From Hedera helix (taxonomy: Eukaryota > Streptophyta > Magnoliopsida > Apiales > Araliaceae), in assembly GCA_947179155.2 (NCBI GenBank), contig OX359266.1, positions 14,770,098-14,834,097 on the forward strand: a stretch of 64,000 bases of DNA. Reading direction: 5' to 3'. The notes beneath the pieces are model-generated. The model did not search any database, was not told the DNA's origin, and saw only the letters and a list, made by a program, of their open reading frames with translations. The position numbers and the translations under genes were made by a program. Position 1 is the stretch's first letter; every line of letters starts with the position of its first letter. Positions 35,241-47,202 of the stretch are shown here, one piece after another.

Positions 35241-36999
35241 TGTAGACACCCAAATTTTGCACTGTTGTATTAACCTTGACAGGAGGGCAAAATCGTCACT
35301 TGACCCGACATACGAAAAGGAAGGTGGACCCCAACACGAACCCACCACAACGGCTGCGGTCAAAGCTGTCACAACGAAGGACGAGCATCAGGTTACTTGA
35401 GGCAAGGCAAACAGTTGACCCAAAAGATACCTGATTTGATCACCAGAGACGACGAATGGCCACTACGCTTACAGAAGTCGGGGGTCTCGCTCCCCGGTGA
35501 GAAATTACATTTTCTTGCTCAAATACTTAGGCATTCTCGTGTTATTTGCTCGATAGTGAAATATAAAGCGTTTATTGGCATATGCAAGGTGAAAAAATGG
35601 TGTTTTCCTTTAAGTTTTAGCTTATTTCATTGTCATAATCTTTTGTTGTTGAGTTGTTTGGATGTAATATTTTGGTATATTATTGAGGATCCGTGGATTA
35701 GGGATTATTAGTGTGGGTTCCATCGGAACAAAATTTCCTCCTAATGTCCCGATGACATCCGTTCGGTGATATGTAGTTCATTGTGTTAACGCGTTTTTCA
35801 TAGTTTTAAATTGCAATTTTAGGTCCTCGTAATATAGAAATAAATATAGTGTTGTTAAGCTTTATCTTGTATGGGCTAGGAAGGAGATCCGTGTGATCAA
35901 ATTCCGAAAATGGACAATTTTTGGCGTATGTAGTCACGGCGATGGGCCATTTTTGTACATATGTAAACATCGGGCCTTAAAGAGATATCGAATCGAGATC
36001 GGGTTAAGGCCCCGTAATAATGAAATATGTGACTGTGGGTGTTTAGGGTTATTTAGATGGCTCACATATCCATGAATAGCCCCGACACAAATTTTGAATG
36101 CTTGATTTGATTTACAACATGAAAAAAGCGATTTCAGAAAATAAGGCAAACGACAAGGATTTTCTAAAAATGATCCAATTAGGGTATTAGAATCACGAAG
36201 TTTAAAATTAAGAGTTTTAATGAACGTCGATTCCTGTTTGACGAAAAGGCTACAAGCGGTTTTGAAATATCATAAAAAATGGTTTCATAAAAATAAACAA
36301 ACGTTTTCATTAAACTTTGTGCATAGGGTTAAAGAGCTCCTAGAAGTTGCCTTCGTTTTTTATTTGACTTTACTATTAAAAGGGCAATGTATAGTCTCGA
36401 TTCCTATTTGATGAAAGTTTAAAACTCTCGTTTTCTAAAAACGACACTTAATAAAAAACCTCATCGTTTTCAAAGTTAAAATCAATATCTATTATAAAAC
36501 AAAGCCTTATCATTTGGGTCAAAAGACATTTCAAAACACTATCTAAATGAAGCACGTTTTCTACAGAAAGAATCAAAGCGGTTTTTCTCATCACAGCGTT
36601 CATTTAGGCACACACGCACACACATGTTTTAGGATTTAAAAGGATAAAAAAAAACATCAAGATTGCGGTAACCGTCTTTTCACGGAAGTCGGGGGGGGTG
36701 CCTAACACCTTCCCCTCGCTTAAGCAAGCCCCCGAACTCTATGAATCTCGGTTTACGGACCAATTAACTCGGAGTCACATATGAGCCACTACGATTACGA
36801 AAACAAAATTCAGATGAGTTGGTACATCCATTTTAAATATACCAACTGACGACTCTGGTCAATTGGCTCATCATAAAATCGATCTTTCAAACCCCGTCGA
36901 CAGTCAAGCCGACCCTTTTCAAAATCACATCTTAAATCCAAAGGCTAAAATTGGAAAGGGTAAATTATAAAAAACGAAACGACTTTCCCGACGTCGACA
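35241..36999 (+). repeat. Tat 3' LTR
   Basis: Starts TGTAGACACCC. The block GTGCCTAACACCTTCCCC (36699-36716) and the later CGACTCTGG (36850-36858) resemble the 3' region of plant LTRs of this type. I favour the end CGTCGACA at 36999, followed by AATGA. The alternative end at 36812, followed by GATGA, matches the left duplication exactly but cuts the LTR before the CGACTCTGG block. Frames inside (for example 35397-35711, 35893-36075) have no known domain and are treated as chance. Confidence 0.7.
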
Positions 37000-37004
37000 A
37001 ATGA

Positions 37005-38149
37005 TATGTACGATAATACAGAGGATTGATTTTAGACTATTGACCAATGAGATTGAAATTATTTTACGTGGATGCGTGAATGAATGAGTTTTTATAAATG
37101 GGGTTTGCATACCTCGTTTTTTCTAATTTTTCTGATGTAAATTATATCTCCCTCATATGTACTTCCTCTTGACTGTTGATCAAAGTTTCTATTAATTGTA
37201 AATAGTTATGTACTAGGATTAGTTAGAATTATTTTGAAGAATTGGAGCCAAGAAGCAATAAGCGCTTGAAGACCTTTGTAATGGAGCCTGGGTTATTGAA
37301 TATAATAATTATATTCAATGTATTTATTCTTGCACCCTATGTTTGACCCTTTGGTTCACTACCAAGTAAACCAAATTAGAATAAAAGTTCATAATTAATT
37401 CAAGCAAAATATAGTATTTTATATGTACATGTTAATTATGTATATATTATATATTATCAAACATGCTTTGCATGTTAAATAATATGTCGCGTATTTTATA
37501 TATATATGTGCATGCACGTTAAATAAAATAAGACAATTAATAATAAAACCTTCAAAGTCAAATATATTAAGTTGTAACATTCAAAGATATTTATAATATC
37601 GAACGTCGCCTTCTAACACAATAAAATGATAGAGCATCAAATACTTAATATAAGTTTGTTGTGCGCACACAAGGCCTGTATCAATTATTTGAAATGTTAT
37701 TTTTTTTCTTGAGAAGTTTATAAGGAATTGAACAATATTATTTTGATATGCACACATATGGACCACATTTTTCTCTTCGCTTATATAAAAGTGCTAGGTC
37801 AGACTTAACTTAGATAATTTGGATTCGGATGTACACACACTTGATCATTATAATTTAAGAGACAAAATAAAAAGGAGTTACATGGTGATGTAATTGATAA
37901 AATGGTCTATAGTCTACCTATTAAATAAATATAGTTTGTTGTGCATACACAACAAACTATATTTATGTTGATAGGATTCTTATCTCACTAGCAAATCTTT
38001 CATTAGAATTGTCGAACTATATAAGGAGGGTAATATAGTTTGATATAGTGAGAGAATACCAATTTAAATAAAGACCTAAATTTATTTTGGTAATTAATAA
38101 ATTGAATATATGCTAAAATATTTTCTATTTCACATGCAGAATTTTATAA
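37005..38149 (+). mobile_element. Copia untranslated leader, second part
   Basis: AT-rich sequence from the Tat insertion to the copia gag ATG, without a convincing coding frame. It holds the hairpin at 37927-37964. Confidence 0.6.
37927..37964. repeat. Perfect 17-bp inverted repeat
   Basis: The arms 37927-37943 and 37948-37964 are exact reverse complements with a 4-base loop (CATA). A related imperfect palindrome (TTGTGCGCACAC) lies near 37657. Confidence 0.9.
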
Positions 38150-38960
38150 ATGTCAAACTCACTATCGCTGCGTAACATATTTGATGTTAACAAACTGACT
38201 GGGCTAAATTATATGGACTGATTAAAGAATCAGAGAATTGTTCACACTGCTAAAAAGCTTTCTTATGTCTTAAATTCGCATGTCCCTACAACTGTTGCAG
38301 AGGAAGCCTCTAAGGAAGAAATTTCTACTTTTAAGAACTGGCAAGATGATACAGCCTTGGCTCAATGCATCATGCTTGCATCCATGAGTAATGAGCTTCA
38401 GTGTCATTACGAGAAAATAGATGCTCAATGCTACAACTTAAAGATCTTTATGGTGAGCAAAGTAGGGCTGCTAGATATCAGATATTTAAGGAGCTCTTTC
38501 GATCTCGGATTACCGAGGGCACTACCGTTGAGACTCATGTCCTAAAGATGATCAATTTGATTGAACAACTTAGACAGTTAGGATTTTTGATGGATGAGGA
38601 GTTAAGCCAAGATTTGATCTTGCAGTCACTCTTGGACACCTTCTCATAATTATTGAGAACTTTCACATGAATAAGTTGGACGCTAGCTTGTCTGAGTTAC
38701 TTAATATGTTAAAAACTACATAAGGTCACTTTCCATCAAAAAAGGACTAAATCTTGTTAGTAGATGATTTTTCCAAGAAAAGGAAGAGGCCCAAAGGTTC
38801 TTTTAAAAAGAAGAAAAAGAAGAAGACTAATGGCAAGGCGAAGGCTAAGAATAATAAAAAGATTGATCCTGATAGCAAAGAAATATGCTTCCATTATAAT
38901 AAGCTGGGTCATTAGAAGAGAAATTATAAGGAGTATCTTGCAAAGTTAAAGCGGAAGAAA
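38150..38960 (+). pseudogene. Copia gag
   Basis: ATG at 38150 opens MSNSLSLRNIFDVNKLTGLN, a standard plant copia gag start. A TGA then replaces a Trp codon (38219). The next segments, FKNWQDDTALAQCIMLASMS and AARYQIFKELFRSR, belong to the UBN2-type gag domain. The frame shifts near 38430. A zinc-knuckle-like CFHYNKLGH segment (about 38887-38913) is broken by a stop at 38914-38916 and lacks the last Cys. The protein would form the particle. It is inactive. Confidence 0.85.
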
Positions 38961-39428
38961 CTTGGATAAGCTTCAACTTCAGATCAAGGCTTGTTTATTA
39001 AATCTTTCTATAAGTCAAACTTCTACTTGGGTATTAGATATCGACTGTGGTTCTGACAAATGTAATACTATGCAGGGACTAAGCAGAAGTAGAAAGCTGA
39101 ACAAAGAAGAAGTCGTCCTACGTGTAGGGAATGGAACAAAGGTTTCTGCATTAGTCGTAAGAACTTATTGTTTAGCACTGTCTATGGGCAAGTCAATAAA
39201 TTTGAATAATTGTTATTATGTTACAGTACTGATTAAAAATATTATTTCAATTTCTATGTTAGACAAAGATGATTTTAATATTATAATAAAGAACAACTTT
39301 TGTTCCATTTATAATGATAATGTTTATATAATACTGGAAAATTATGTGATGGACTTTACTTACTTGACTTGCATTAAAATATTTTTTAAATTGAATAAAC
39401 TAAGAAAAGACAATGAGATAATTTAAAT
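38961..39428 (+). pseudogene. Copia protease region
   Basis: Frame 38962-39426 has STWVLDIDCGSDK, where the usual copia active site is a D-S/T-G-A/C type. Then come VVLRVGNGTKVSALVV and NLNNCYYV, the C-terminal protease half, and ISMLDKDDFNIIIKN. The catalytic motif appears as D-C-G-S, so the enzyme is probably dead even apart from the stop at 39424. Confidence 0.8.
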
Positions 39429-39804
39429 TATACATTATGTGACAATGTAGACTCAGTTATATTAATAAAACAAGATTAAACAAGTTGTATAAAGATGGGT
39501 TTTTAGAACTATCAGATTATGAATTATATCCAACTTGTGAATCTTGTCTCATGAAAAAAATGACCAAATCTCCTTTTAGTGAAAAAGGACAAAGAGTTAC
39601 AGAGTTGTTAGAGTTGGTACACACAAATATAGGCGGACCTATGACAACGTATGCACGAAGAGGGTATTCATATTTTATTACTTTCACTAACAATCAGTCT
39701 AGATTTGGATATGTGTATTTGATGAAATACAAGTCTGGATCGTTTAAAAAGTTCAAAAAAATCAGAAGTGAAGTAGAAAAAAAAACTGGCAAGAGTATTA
39801 ATGT
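39429..39804 (+). pseudogene. Copia integrase, N-terminal part
   Basis: The pre-integrase zinc region is damaged (39430-39500, several stops). The open frame 39485-39804 has CESCLMKKMTKSPFSEKGQR, then HTNIGGPMTTYARRGYSYFITF and a DxxSR-like segment in which the Asp is Asn (TNNQSRFGYVYLMK). The frame breaks at INV where the 4-kb gypsy element inserted (duplication AATGT, 39800-39804) and resumes at 43872. Confidence 0.85.
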
Positions 39805-40637
39805 TGTGACACCCAGGATTTTTGAAATAATTTTCAAATAAGGATTATGATGGATTAAGTAAAGGTTGATATTTAAAACATAGTGTTGAATGATAAAGGT
39901 ATTAAGAGGTGAATTATGAAATGTGAAGAAGAGTCATGAATATGAATTAAGAAGAGAAGGATGAAGGTGCAAAGTATGCAATAAGTGGATTGAGTAAGGT
40001 TACTTGAGATTAAAGAAAGGAAATTTTTCAGAGAATGAGAAGTTATCTTGATAAGCGTATCAAGAGACGAGCTAAGGTATTATCAATAAATAGAGAATTG
40101 TGAAATGCAATATTACAAAGGAATTATGAATTGAAATAAGAATTGAATATTCTGACAATTATGATTTTATGAGGTTATCCATGTAAGTTATGAATATTAA
40201 AGAGGTAAAATATAATTATTATGGATTTAATTGTGATTCATCAAGATAAAGGTATAACAAGATGCTATAAATAAAATAAGTATGAATATTACGACAATTA
40301 TGATTCTGAGGACGGAATCCTGTTAAGGGGGGAAGAATGTGAGGATCCGAATTCTTCAGGATTTCTTTAATAATATTAAATGTGAATTTAATTGATAAAA
40401 TTATCAAGGTTGTCTAAATTAATTATTATATTATGTGATTTAAGGTATGTGAAGGAATTTAATTGATAAAATTAAATCAGTATAGAGATGGTGATTGATA
40501 ATTTTAAAATCAATTAATGGATCAGTTAAGGTGGTTAAAGATATATTAACGAACCGAAATTTGGACGTAATGAAAATAATGTATATTAAATACAAGATTT
40601 AAGGGAATAAAGTGGGTCGAATTTCGGGGTCGTTACA
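39805..40637 (+). repeat. 5' LTR of the non-autonomous gypsy element
   Basis: TGTGACACCC..GTCGTTACA. Its last 300 bp (40338-40637) start TGTGAGGATCCG and match both ends of the solo LTR at 50270-53643 with the middle missing. Before them lies a polypurine-like tract (GTTAAGGGGGGAAGAA, 40322-40337). So one LTR contains an older internal-region end plus a short LTR. Confidence 0.88.
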
Positions 40638-40639
40638 GT

Positions 40640-40651
40640 TGGTATCAGAGC
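40640..40651 (+). promoter_or_regulatory. Primer-binding site of the non-autonomous element
   Basis: TGGTATCAGAGC, an exact match to the plant initiator-Met tRNA type, two bases after the LTR. Confidence 0.88.
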
Positions 40652-43038
40652 TAGAGGTTATAAACCTTAGGTAAATGATACCTTAGGCTATAACCTAAGT
40701 AAGGAAGAGTACGGTTAGTTGAGTGTTCTAAAAACTCAAGCGTATAGTAAGCTCGTGACTCATGATTGTATGGTGGAGCCCCTTTAGCGAATGGGCGACT
40801 ATGGCCTGACTAGGACAAGCTCCTCAACCATATGATTATGGTAAGTTCCTGAGTCCAAATACGTGATAAGTTTGATGAACATGGGGGAATTAAAATAGAA
40901 AAATATATAAGTTAAGAGATACAGTTCTCTAATATGGGCTAAAGTGAAAGAAATATGAAAGATAAAAGATTATAAGGAAGAGATAAAGATGTTAAGGAAG
41001 ATTTGAATGGAGATAAGGAATTAAGAAAATTTATAAGTTCAATTAAGAACATAATTGAAAGAATATCTGAAATGATGCAAAGATGAATCTCAAAGATAAT
41101 CAGGGGACACCTGATTTAAGCAATAAAGATGACAAGGTAATCCAAAACTTATAGGAAGAGATCATAACAATATGATCAGGAACAGCTAGAGGATCGTACT
41201 ACGATACGATCATAAGATAAAGGAAACGAGTAAGGAATGGATTGTAAAGCAAGGTCATGATGGGATCAAGTGAGAATGTGAAATAATAGAAAGACCTGTT
41301 AATGGTCAACGAGGTATAGCTTGATGCTATAAAGAGATATGGTACTATGAAATAGTACAAGAAGAATTCAGAGAATGATGAGACATGAATGACAGAAAGG
41401 TTATGATAAGGGGGTAGAAAGTTTGGGTACGAAATTTCAATTGAGGACTCATGTGGTGACTGAGTTGCACAATCCTTTGTATGGGCGGGGGATTTGTGTT
41501 TACCTAGTTACTATGTGATAATCATTGAAATGTTAGAGTCGCGTTAGCAGAGTAATAGATATATAATATTAAGTTTAGGCACGAGTTCTTAAAACTCAGG
41601 CATGTGGTAAGTCCATGACTCATAATTGTATGGTATGTTTTGAGCCCCTCAGCATATGGATAGTCTTTGATTTGTTCTTAGACTACGTATTGCTAGGACA
41701 AGCTCCTAAACTCATATTCTTTTGGTAAGTTCCTGGACTCATAATGTGTGGCAAGTTTGATGAACTATACGGGGGTATAGAAAAGTTGGAATAGATAAAA
41801 ATTTTAATATGATAAATGAAAATAGTCCTAACAATAAATTAAATATTTAAGTAAAGAAACTGAAGGTGAATATTAGGGAATTTAGGATATTCCCACTCTT
41901 CTAGCTTTGCTAGACTTCAAAATTTTTGGCCTCAAGCTATTTTGGCACGTGTGTGCTTTGAAAAATATAAATGAAATTTCTAAGCGATTTAAAAAGTGTC
42001 TATGCTACTTGTTTCGGCTAGACGAAAATATTTTTTTTAACATCAAAATGTATTTCAAAAGAATCATCCACGCACCTTTTAGCCCGGTGCAGATGTGATG
42101 AATGACAGAATGCTCAACGTGTTGTTGAGACGGTGCGGTACTATTTCGTCATATGATGATTCAACACCATAAAGTACGGTTTATGGTGTAGGAATTATTA
42201 ACGATGAAATCCTCAACGGACTGTCAAAATGATGCGGTAACATGAAGTCATAAATGATTTTGATTTATAAAAGTATGTCAAAGCTATAAGTCATTGCCAT
42301 TTGACTCGGTTAGACGTTTTGAAAAGTTTTGACATGATGAATGTTTTAAAAAATAAAAAAAAAAAAAATCTGCGGATCATAAAGTGTTAAAAGTAAGTCT
42401 ATGCTAATTGATCTGGCTAGACAAGCATTGAAGAAATACAAGTCTAAGCTATTTGATTCAGCTAGACAAATTTTGAAATGTATTGAATTCATATTCCTTG
42501 AAAGTTATACCCAACTAAATTTCTTTTTGAATGAATTCTAAGGCTGAGATGAACAAAAAGATTAAGAATATTGCAGGTTGATTGAATGGTCACCTGGCAT
42601 AGCAAGACACAGGCATTGCAGACTGATCATCTGGCATGCCAATGTATGGTGAAACATCCATCACTTTAATGACAGATTGATCCACTGTCAGGGTTTGCAG
42701 TATGAAGTACTCGGGGAGTGAAGTACTGTTAAACCGGGATAAATGTTCATTCAGCATAGCATGAAAGTTTTTCCTAAATAAAATTTTGAATTCCTCTACT
42801 CTTACGAAGTTTGGATGGTAGGATGGGGTAGTATTATTTAAGTGTGAATGATAATGAAAGTAATAATTGCGAAGTAAAGAAATTATGGAATGTGGTGAAT
42901 TAGAAAAATTGCGGTGTGCAATAACTACGAGAAAGGAAGGAAATAAAGATATGTGGAATAAATGTAAAGAAATTGTAAATGAATGAGGTACGAGTACATA
43001 GCAATTTCGAGGACGAAATTTTATGAAGGAGGGGTGAA
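40652..43038 (+). mobile_element. Non-coding interior of the non-autonomous gypsy element
   Basis: No frame of note. Two long imperfect repeats (about 40727-40880 and 41585-41775) share AGTAAGCTCGTGACTCAT-like and GGACAAGCTCCT blocks. Four copies of a motif with GTCTATGCTA..GGCTAGAC lie at about 41997, 42281, 42395 and 42440. It ends in a polypurine tract with GAGGACGAAATTTTATGAAG (43013-43032). Confidence 0.75.
43025..43038 (+). promoter_or_regulatory. Polypurine tract of the non-autonomous element
   Basis: GAAGGAGGGGTGAA directly before the 3' LTR, after GAGGACGAAATTTTAT, a layout common in plant chromovirus-type gypsy elements. Confidence 0.8.
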
Positions 43039-43871
43039 TGTGACACCCAGGATTTTTGAAATAATTTTCAAATAAGGATTATGATGGATTAAGTAAAGGT
43101 TGATATTTAAAACATAGTGTTGAATGATAAAGGTATTAAGAGGTGAATTATGAAATGTGAAGAAGAGTCATGAATATGAATTAAGAAGAGAAGGATGAAG
43201 GTGCAAAGTATGCAATAAGTGGATTGAGTAAGGTTACTTGAGATTAAAGAAAGGAAATTTTTCAGAGAATGAGAAGTTATCTTGATAAGCGTATCAAGAG
43301 ACGAGCTAAGGTATTATCAATAAATAGAGAATTGTGAAATGCAATATTACAAAGGAATTATGAATTGAAATAAGAATTGAATATTCTGACAATTATGATT
43401 TTATGAGGTTATCCATGTAAGTTATGAATATTAAAGAGGTAAAATATAATTATTATGGATTTAATTGTGATTCATCAAGATAAAGGTATAACAAGATGCT
43501 ATAAATAAAATAAGTATGAATATTACGACAATTATGATTCCGAGGACGGAATCCTGTTAAGGGGGGAAGAATGTGAGGATCCGAATTCTTCAGGATTTCT
43601 TTAATAATATTAAATGTGAATTTAATTGATAAAATTATCAAGGTTGTCTAAATTAATTATTATATTATGTGATTTAAGGTATGTGAAGGAATTTAATTGA
43701 TAAAATTAAATCAGTATAGAGATGGTGATTGATAATTTTAAAATCAATTAATGGATCAGTTAAGGTGGTTAAAGATATATTAACGAACCGAAATTTGGAC
43801 GTAATGAAAATAATGTATATTAAATACAAGATTTAAGGGAATAAAGTGGGTCGAATTTCGGGGTCGTTACA
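43039..43871 (+). repeat. 3' LTR of the non-autonomous gypsy element
   Basis: 833 bp, equal in length to the 5' copy. The one difference I noticed is GATTCCGAGG here against GATTCTGAGG at 40310-40319. Confidence 0.9.
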
Positions 43872-44450
43872 AATGTTCTTCAATCGGATCGAGGAGATGA
43901 ACACTTAAGTAATGAGTTTCTCGATTATCTCAAAGAAAATGATATAATCTCACAATGGACTCCATTAGGCATGCCACAATTAAATGGTGTATCTAAAAGG
44001 AGAAATCAAACATTGTTGGACATGGTTCATTCCATGATGAGTTTTACCGATCTTTTAGTTTTCTTCTAAGGTTATACCTTATGAAATGGCTACATACCTA
44101 CATAACAAGGTGCCTTCTAAATCAGTCCCTAGAACCCTGTATGAGATATGGACAGGGAGAATACTAAGTCTTAAGCATATTAAGATATAGAGTTGTCTAA
44201 CTTATGTCAAAAGTTTTGCGAATGACAAGTTAGAGATAAGATCCGATAAGTATAAATTTGTGAGATATCCTAAAGAAAGTTTAGGATATTATTTGTGTCA
44301 TCTAACTGAACAAAAGGTGTTTGCTGCAAAATATGTTACCTTCTAGGAAAATGAATTTATCCTTAAAGAGGTCAGTATGAGTAAGATAAATGTTGAAGAA
44401 GTTCAAGAATCGTAAAACATTACGGGTCAAAGTGATGTACCCAACCAAGT
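43872..44450 (+). pseudogene. Copia integrase, C-terminal part
   Basis: Resumes after the insertion with LQSDRGDEHLSNEFLDYL (second catalytic Asp) and SQWTPLGMPQLNGVSKRRNQ (the Glu region, here with S-K-R-R). It then has ATYLHNKVPSKSV and an ELRS..KYKFVRYPKESLGY-like segment. Frameshifts and stops occur near 44060, 44190 and 44345. Confidence 0.8.
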
Positions 44451-45400
44451 AAAAGAACTTATTGTACCACAACCTATTTGTAAATCTAGAAGAGTACCGA
44501 AGATACTTGAAATGTATGAATTTATCATAGAGGATTATAATAAGGTACGCATCATAGATGATGATGATCCATTGACTTATAAAGAGGCTATGAATAGTAA
44601 ATACTCAGAGAAATGGCTAGCAACCATGAATCAAGTATGGACTTTAGTTACCCCACTTGAAGGCATTAAGCTTATTGTGTGCAAATGGGTCTTTAAGAGA
44701 AAGATTGGGGCAAATGGCAAGGTGGAGACCTATAAGACCCGACTAGTTGCAAAAGGTTTCAAACAAAGACAATGTGTTGACTATGATGAAAACCTTCTCA
44801 CTAGTAGAGATGCTCAAGTCCATTCGAATTTTGCTTGCGATTGTATCTTATTATGACTACCAAATTTGGCAAATGGAGGTGAAAATGACCTTCCTCAATG
44901 GGAAACTAGTAAAAAGACGTATGTATGATTTAGCTGGAAGGTTTTGTTTCAAAGGTTAGAACAAATAAAGTCTGTAAGCTACAATGATCCAGTTATGAAT
45001 TGAAATAAGTTTCTCAAAGATGGAACATATGTTTTGATGAGACAATCAAATAGGTTGATTTTTTCAAAAATGAGGATGAACCTTATGAGTATTAGAAGGT
45101 TAGTGGGACAACTGTCACATTCCTAGTATTATATATTGATGATATATTACTGATATGTAATGATGTTCATATGCTTTAATCGATTAAGATATGGTTATCA
45201 AAATATTTCTCCATGAAGTACTTAGGAGAATCATCTTACATTTTGGGGATTAAGATTTATAAAGATAGACCTAAAAAGAAGCTTGGCTTGTCCCAAGGAA
45301 CGTACATTGATTCAATGCTAAAGAAGTTTAGCATGGAGGATTCCAAAAAAGGACTCATACCGATGGGTAATGGAATACATCTCTCCAAGAAATAGGCCTT
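44451..45400 (+). pseudogene. Copia reverse transcriptase
   Basis: Starts around the EFIIEDYNKVR..DDDPLTYKEAM segment (44515-44590), then KWVFKRKIGANGKVETYKTR and LVAKGFKQRQCVDYDE. Frameshifts near 44790 and 44960 follow. The catalytic YIDD lies at 45132-45143 (LYIDDILLI), then SMKYLGESSYILGIKIYKDR. The polymerase motifs are all recognisable but in several frames. Confidence 0.88.
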
Positions 45401-46083
45401 AAAGACACTTAAAGAGAGAGAGACTGTATGAGTAAGATTCTTTAGGCCTCGACAATAGGATCTATCATATACGGGATGATATGTACTAGACCTGATGTTA
45501 CTTATACACTTAGTGTAACAAGCAGATATCAGTCAAATCCTGGAAAAGAACACTAGAAGGTAGTGAAAAATATCCTAAAGTATTTAAGAAGAACTAAAGA
45601 TGTATTTTTTTTCTACAATGGGTCTAATTTGAAACTAGAGGGCTATACAGACTCAAGCTTTCAAACTAACCATGATGACTATAAATTCGTTTTGGGTTAT
45701 GTGTTTACCTTAAACGGAGGCGCAGTGAGTTGGAAGTGATAAAGGCAGAGTACATAGTTGCAAGTGAAGCCGTTAAGAAAACTATTTAGATGATAAAATT
45801 CTTAACTGAACTCGGGGTGGTTCTAAGAATTCAAGGACCAATGCCTTTACTTTGTGACAACAATGGAGCTGTTGCACAAGCCAAGGAACCCAGGTCTCGT
45901 CAGAAATCCAAACACGTGTTGTGGCGGTTTTATTTAATTAGAGAAATTATTAAAATAGGAGACATCACTGTGGAGCGTGTGGACTCTCAAAACAATATTA
46001 CTAATTCATTTACTAAAGCGTTGACTCAACAACAGTTTGATAGTCACTTAGAGAAGATGGGTATGAGATACCATAGAGAGTGA
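45401..46083 (+). pseudogene. Copia RNase H and polyprotein end
   Basis: Stops at 45393-45480 and 45715-45790 break it. The readable end (45790-46083) has LLCDNNGAVAQAKEPRSRQK, a KHVLWRFYLIREI segment (usually KHIxxxxHxIRE), and VDSQNNITNSFTKAL, the standard copia C-terminus. The stop is at 46081-46083. Confidence 0.88.
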
Positions 46084-46091
46084 CTTTAGTA

Positions 46092-46103
46092 CAAGTGGGA
46101 GAT
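46092..46103 (+). promoter_or_regulatory. Copia polypurine tract
   Basis: CAAGTGGGAGAT just before the 3' LTR; the reverse-strand copia at 60225 has the same tract. Confidence 0.8.
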
Positions 46104-47202
46104 TTAAAGCAGTATGCACACAAGTGAATCATATTTGATGTGATGTAGCATATACTTTGTAATCTTATTCATTTATTAATAAAAGAATTTATTTATACAA
46201 ATATGTTTTCTTTATCCATATTTAATTATGGAATTAATTGTGATAAACTCATAGTTTTTGAACAATGCTTTTAGAACCATGATGATAATCATCTTGATGA
46301 TATCAAAATTCAAGATAGCACAAAACTAAAATTATTCTTAATCGATGGATCACTAAAATGGGAATTAGTGAATCCGAAGAAATTAGTGCATACTATGCTT
46401 GCTCTTATGAAGAAGATGATTAATCTCATAATTATTTGTATGGAGACACTAAAGAAAGTATGTAGGTGCTTATTAGAGAATAAGTTCACTGAACGTGACA
46501 CTCTAAAGGAACACCTTAATGGAGTTTTACTTGCCTGTCAATGGGAGTTCTGTATGTGATAGTAGTACAAGTAATCCTTGGACTTGAGATCATCATAGTA
46601 TCTTATGTATAATGAGTTATGCTTTGACATATTCCTTAAGATCTTTAGGGTCTATCAAAGAGTATGCTTGGGTATAATAAGTTGTATATGGAGATAGGAG
46701 ATAGATGAATGATCAACAAATGATCTACCATTTCTAATAAAAGAAGATAATGTCCTATACGATTTGATACATGATAGCTCAGTAGTCCTTAGCCAAGGCA
46801 GAATGAAATTAGAAAGGAGTTTCTAATTTGTATTATTTAGATTTGTGCATTTGAGAATCAAATGCATAAGATCAAATAAAATAGGACTTAACAGTAATTT
46901 CATGTCTTATATTTGATTGAGACATTGCATGGTAAAAGGATTTAATTGTACGATAACTATTCACGGAATATGTTCTTTTGTGTTCAAATGTTAAAATCTA
47001 TATTATCTGAAAAGTCGTTGGTCGATAAGGGGGCTTACCCTTATTGTGAAATAAATATTATTTATTTAAATAAATTAAATAGTTTAATTTATTTATATAA
47101 ATAAGATTAGAATGATTCTAATTAATTTATTTTACAACCAGTTTCATAAGTAGAACCTAAAAGGTCACACCGCAAAAAAAATAAATTAATTTAGTGGCAT
47201 AA

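Larger units (their letters stand above)
12617..36999 (+). mobile_element. Ty3/gypsy Tat-lineage element, interrupted and decayed
   Basis: The ends both start TGTAGACACCC (12617 and 35241). Inside are gag, a DGGS-type protease, a G-patch-like segment, RT, RNase H, a second RNase H of the archaeal type, integrase, antisense genes and a 3' tandem repeat. The dual RNase H and the 3' antisense genes are known marks of the Tat (Ogre/Retand) clade. It lies in the copia leader. The left duplication is GATGA (12612-12616). The right end is either 36999 (followed by AATGA) or 36812 (followed by GATGA). The 5' LTR is mostly missing. All pol domains have stops. Confidence 0.82.
39805..43871 (+). mobile_element. 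Non-autonomous gypsy element with mosaic LTRs
   Basis: Flanked by AATGT (39800-39804 and 43872-43876), inside the copia integrase. Two 833-bp LTRs (39805-40637 and 43039-43871) differ by one base in the parts I compared. A primer site TGGTATCAGAGC follows the first LTR, and a polypurine tract precedes the second. The 2.4-kb interior has no gag or pol. It must use proteins of another element. The interior is related to the old gypsy copy at 1690-1795 and 57104-57440, so it is a younger member of that family. Confidence 0.88.

Noticed and set aside
40640..40651. tRNA-like match
   Set aside because: Only the 3' end of the tRNA is matched; it is a primer-binding site without a cloverleaf.
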